From: Thermoproteota archaeon
Lineage (GTDB): Archaea; Korarchaeota; Korarchaeia; B14-G2
NCBI GenBank assembly: GCA_003661385.1
Contig: QMWA01000086.1
Span: 1-7,428 of the forward strand
Reading direction: 5' to 3'
DNA length: 7,428 nucleotides
Shown here: positions 5,499 to 7,428 of the stretch, piece after piece
Layout: every line of letters begins with the position of its first letter
How positions within the stretch are numbered: position 1 is the first letter of the stretch
Program-made: the position numbers and the translations under genes
Notes under the pieces: generated by a model
The model's input: the letters and a program-made list of their open reading frames with translations, nothing else
What the model was told of the DNA's origin: nothing
Databases searched by the model: none

Positions 5499-5507
5499 CC
5501 AGACACC
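5499..5507 (-). promoter_or_regulatory. Ribosome binding site deciding the start at 5498
   Basis: The minus strand reads GGTGTCTGG immediately before the TTG at 5498, placing GGTG 5 bases from the start codon. It lies in the 22-base gap after the pssA stop. This supports the short form over the open frame extending to 5615. Confidence 0.6.
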
Positions 5508-5520
5508 ATGTGGCAGTGCT

Positions 5521-6243
5521 CTAGGGGAATTTAGCTGTTGGCTCTCTGCTCCACCTCTCGACCAGGGGGCCGAGCATGATGTAGAGCATGCAGGCTGAGA
5601 CCCCGCATCTGGCAAGCATGCTCGGCAGCTCTGCTCTAGAGACCTTGAACAGGAGGATGCTGCTCAGGAAGCTCACCGACCCAATGCTCCAGACTACTCT
5701 GCCTCTCCTACTGCCCTTGAGCGACGGGTACCTTATGTTGCTGACCATCAGTGCAGCCAAAGCAGCTGGTAGGAGGGCTACCACAGCATGAGGCAGCGTC
5801 ACCCCGCTGACTGAGAGCAAAGCCAGGAGAGCTCCGACAGGCGGCGTCGGGAGCCCCTGGAAGTATGGGAGTGGTGGAGTCAGGTTGAACCTGGCTAGCC
5901 TGAACAAGCCTCCCAGAACCAGGGGGGTGCAGAGAGCGTAGTGTGCTCCAGCGCTCCTGTAGCTCACGTAGTACATGAGGGATGGCGCTATCACGAAGGA
6001 AACCATGTCGGAGAGGGAGTCTACTTCAGCTCCAAGCCTGGTTACCCTCCTCATTCTCCTAGCTAGCATGCCATCTGCCCCATCTAGCAGGAGTGCTAGG
6101 AGGACTGTCAGGCAAGCGTGGTGCAGCCTGCCTACAGCGGTGTATGCTGCTGAGAGGAACCCGCATACACCATTGCCTAAGCTGAACACGGTTGGAAGCG
6201 TGATCTTGGCCTCCTGGCTACCAGCTTGCGACAACTGTCTCAC
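5521..6243 (-). CDS. pssA: Archaetidylserine synthase (CDP-alcohol phosphatidyltransferase)
   Basis: This integral membrane enzyme is predicted to transfer the archaetidyl group from CDP-archaeol to L-serine, releasing CMP. The CDP-alcohol phosphatidyltransferase signature is complete at residues 54-79: Asp54, Asp57-Gly58, Ala61-Arg62, Gly71, Asp75 and Asp79, in the spacing DX2DGX2ARX8GX3DX3D. The N-terminal LPTVFSLGNGVCGFLSA and the later RLARFN...YFQGLPTPP are typical of PssA rather than of PgsA or inositol-phosphate synthases. The 240 residues and multiple hydrophobic segments fit the family. GTG at 6243 is the longest start; TTG at 6234, preceded by GGTGAG 4 bases upstream, may be the real one. 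The start overlaps asd by 26 bases. The adjacent decarboxylase gene supports serine as substrate. Confidence 0.9.
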   Translation of the reverse strand: MRQLSQAGSQEAKITLPTVFSLGNGVCGFLSAAYTAVGRLHHACLTVLLALLLDGADGMLARRMRRVTRLGAEVDSLSDMVSFVIAPSLMYYVSYRSAGAHYALCTPLVLGGLFRLARFNLTPPLPYFQGLPTPPVGALLALLSVSGVTLPHAVVALLPAALAALMVSNIRYPSLKGSRRGRVVWSIGSVSFLSSILLFKVSRAELPSMLARCGVSACMLYIMLGPLVERWSREPTAKFP

Positions 6244-6781
6244 CAGCCCTGACCCTACTGCCCTCCTTGATGTGGAAGTTAAAGTCGAGGTCAGCTGGCA
6301 GATACAGGTTTACTCTGGATCCAAGCTTTATCATCCCTATCCTGGAGCCAGCCTCAACTCTGTCTCCGCTCTCAACGTAGCACCTTATCCTCCTGGCTAT
6401 GAGCCCAGCTACGAGCTCGACGTAGCACTTGAACTCTCCCTCTATCTCTATCAGGCACCTGGCGTTTCTCCTGGACTTCTCTGTGAAAGCAGGGGAATGC
6501 CCTCCCTTAAACCACCTCACGCTCCTCACGACACCGGAGATGGGGGCTCTGTTCACGTGGACATCCCTGAATGACATGAATATGCTGACAACGTGGTGCT
6601 CACCTCCCCCAAGAGGCCCCTGCCTCTCTCTCCTCAGCTTCACGACCTTGCCGTCTGCTGGGGCCAGCACCACCCTCTCAGCGTCAGGAGGAGCCCTCTC
6701 TGGGTCTCTGTGGAAGTACAGGTACATGCATAGCAGCGCTAAGCCTGCTGCAGCAGGTGCAAGCAAGGTAACCCCCTCCAC
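6218..6781 (-). CDS. asd: Archaetidylserine decarboxylase proenzyme (phosphatidylserine decarboxylase family)
   Basis: This pyruvoyl enzyme is predicted to decarboxylate archaetidylserine to archaetidylethanolamine. The 187-residue length fits the short archaeal/type II form. An N-terminal membrane anchor lies at about 5-22, followed by FHRDPER. APADGKV (Asp43) and DVHVNRAPISG (His75) provide the Asp and His expected for self-cleavage. IKLGSRVNLYLP contains Gly154-Ser155, the predicted cleavage site; Ser155 becomes the pyruvoyl group of a 33-residue alpha chain. GTG at 6781 is the longest start and has no obvious ribosome site. TTG at 6766, behind GGAGGGGGT, is an alternative that better fits the AT-rich box at 6789-6799. 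It is the first gene of the operon with pssA and diverges from abfD. Confidence 0.92.
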   Translation of the reverse strand: MEGVTLLAPAAAGLALLCMYLYFHRDPERAPPDAERVVLAPADGKVVKLRRERQGPLGGGEHHVVSIFMSFRDVHVNRAPISGVVRSVRWFKGGHSPAFTEKSRRNARCLIEIEGEFKCYVELVAGLIARRIRCYVESGDRVEAGSRIGMIKLGSRVNLYLPADLDFNFHIKEGSRVRAGETVVASW

Positions 6782-6788
6782 ATGGGGT

Positions 6789-6799
6789 AGATTAAAACG
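6789..6799. promoter_or_regulatory. AT-rich box in the asd/abfD divergent promoter region
   Basis: AGATTAAAACG is the only AT-rich stretch in the 48 bases between asd and abfD. On the plus strand it is centred about 36 bases before the abfD ATG, and the purine-rich GGGGTAG upstream could act as a BRE. On the minus strand (CGTTTTAATCT) it would place the asd transcript start near 6769, favouring the TTG at 6766. It may serve one or both genes. Confidence 0.45.
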
Positions 6800-6829
6800 A
6801 AGAAGCTAGCCCCTGCCTGAGGTGCCTGC

Positions 6830-7428
6830 ATGGCTGTGAAGACTGCTGAGGAATACGTTGAGAGCGTCAGAAGGCTGAAGCCTAGGGTTTATGTCGCAGG
6901 GGAGCTTGTATCAGACCTCGTATCCCACCCAAACACGAGAGCTGTCGTCAACGCGATAGCCAAGACATACGAGCTAGCCTGCACCCGAGAGTACAGGCAG
7001 GTGATGACTACAGTCTCACCCATATCAGGAGAGAGGGTGAGCAGGCTAAACCACGTGTGCACTAGCCCCCTTGACCTGGAGATGAGGGCTCAGCTAGCTG
7101 AGCTCACAAGCAGGAAGACAGGGACATGCAACTACAGGTGTGTGGGCTGCGACGCCATGAACGCCTTAGCTCATGTGACGAAGCTCGTCGACGCAGAGAA
7201 GGGCACAAGCTACAGCAGCAGGCTCATGGAGTTCATCAAGCTGCTGCAGAAGGAGGACTTAGCCTGCAGCGGAGCCCTGACAGACCCTAAGGGAGACAGG
7301 AGGAAGAGGCCAGCTGAGCAAGAAGACCCAGACATGTACCTGAGGGTAGTCGAGAGGAGGAGCGACGGGATAGTTGTGAGAGGCGCCAAAATGCACCAGA
7401 GTGGCGCTGTAGCAGCTCACTGGACGAT
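6830..7428 (+). CDS. abfD: 4-hydroxybutyryl-CoA dehydratase (N-terminal part; runs off window)
   Basis: This flavin- and [4Fe-4S]-dependent enzyme dehydrates 4-hydroxybutyryl-CoA to crotonyl-CoA in the crenarchaeal 4-hydroxybutyrate CO2-fixation cycles. The ATG at 6830 follows GAGGTG by 5 bases and begins MAVKTAEEYVESVRRLKPRV. About 199 of an expected 490-510 residues are visible. The N-terminal helical HpaB-like domain contains TGTCNYRCVGCDAMNAL, giving Cys100 and Cys104, which correspond to cluster ligands Cys99 and Cys103 of the Clostridium aminobutyricum enzyme. The later His and Cys ligands (His292 and Cys299 there) lie beyond the window. Residues 145-192 (LACSGALTDPKGDR...VVRGAKMHQSGA) fit the flavin/acyl-CoA region of the family. 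Flavin monooxygenases of the HpaB family are related but lack the cysteine pair, which argues for the dehydratase. It diverges from asd. Confidence 0.88.
   Translation, partial: MAVKTAEEYVESVRRLKPRVYVAGELVSDLVSHPNTRAVVNAIAKTYELACTREYRQVMTTVSPISGERVSRLNHVCTSPLDLEMRAQLAELTSRKTGTCNYRCVGCDAMNALAHVTKLVDAEKGTSYSSRLMEFIKLLQKEDLACSGALTDPKGDRRKRPAEQEDPDMYLRVVERRSDGIVVRGAKMHQSGAVAAHWT

Noticed and set aside
5499-5615. N-terminal extension of the radical SAM-TRAM protein by 39 residues
   Set aside because: It would overlap pssA by 95 bases, is Ser/Ala/Pro-rich without family features, and a TTG with a well-spaced GGTG lies at 5498.
5975-6574. Plus-strand open frame (199 codons) across pssA and asd
   Set aside because: The minus-strand frames carry complete catalytic motifs of two known families; the plus frame looks like a Pro/Ser-rich shadow.
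7088-7103. Perfect 16-base palindrome GCTCAGCTAGCTGAGC
   Set aside because: It lies well inside the abfD coding region and is built from AGCT units that are frequent throughout the window, so chance plus codon use explains it.
6830-7428. Assignment as 4-hydroxyphenylacetate 3-monooxygenase (HpaB)
   Set aside because: The family fold is shared, but the CX3C cluster ligand pair is specific to the 4-hydroxybutyryl-CoA dehydratase branch.

Overview
The window looks like chromosomal DNA of a thermophilic crenarchaeon (Thermoproteota), most like a Desulfurococcales-type organism. This rests on several things. There is an archaeal flap endonuclease FEN-1, a pair of archaeal polar-lipid genes (archaetidylserine synthase and decarboxylase), and the start of a 4-hydroxybutyryl-CoA dehydratase-type gene. 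Proteins are rich in Arg, Glu, Leu and Ala with heavy AGG use. Shine-Dalgarno sites are of the GAGGTGATC type, and TTG and GTG starts are frequent. Species cannot be named from the sequence alone. No mobile element, CRISPR array, tRNA or rRNA was seen, and no gene-free stretch exceeds 100 bases.

Left block (1-3967, all minus strand, read from 3967 leftward): a membrane protein with two C-terminal zinc ribbons; a radical SAM enzyme of unknown substrate; FEN-1; a membrane-anchored winged-helix regulator; then, after a 72-base gap holding a perfect 17-base palindrome, two small membrane proteins, the last cut by the window edge. Spacing between the first four is tight or overlapping, so they probably form one operon, with a promoter near 4001-4010. 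The two small membrane genes may have their own promoter, possibly controlled by the adjacent regulator.

Middle (4062-4520, plus strand): one unrecognised 152-residue protein, transcribed away from the left block. Its 3' end overlaps that of the convergent next gene.

Right block (6781 down to 4497, minus strand): archaetidylserine decarboxylase (asd), archaetidylserine synthase (pssA) and a radical SAM protein with a C-terminal TRAM-like domain, packed as an operon. PssA would convert CDP-archaeol plus serine to archaetidylserine, and Asd would decarboxylate it to archaetidylethanolamine. Diverging from asd across 48 bases is abfD (6830 onward, plus strand, cut by the right edge). It carries the CX3C pair expected for the [4Fe-4S] cluster of 4-hydroxybutyryl-CoA dehydratase, a key enzyme of crenarchaeal 4-hydroxybutyrate CO2-fixation cycles.

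The observations most worth following are the membrane wHTH regulator with its candidate operator and related small membrane proteins, the apparent lack of a PCNA-binding tail on FEN-1, the linkage of FEN-1 to an uncharacterised radical SAM enzyme, and the unrecognised gene at 4062-4520. I do not see a clear-cut new defence or mobile system.
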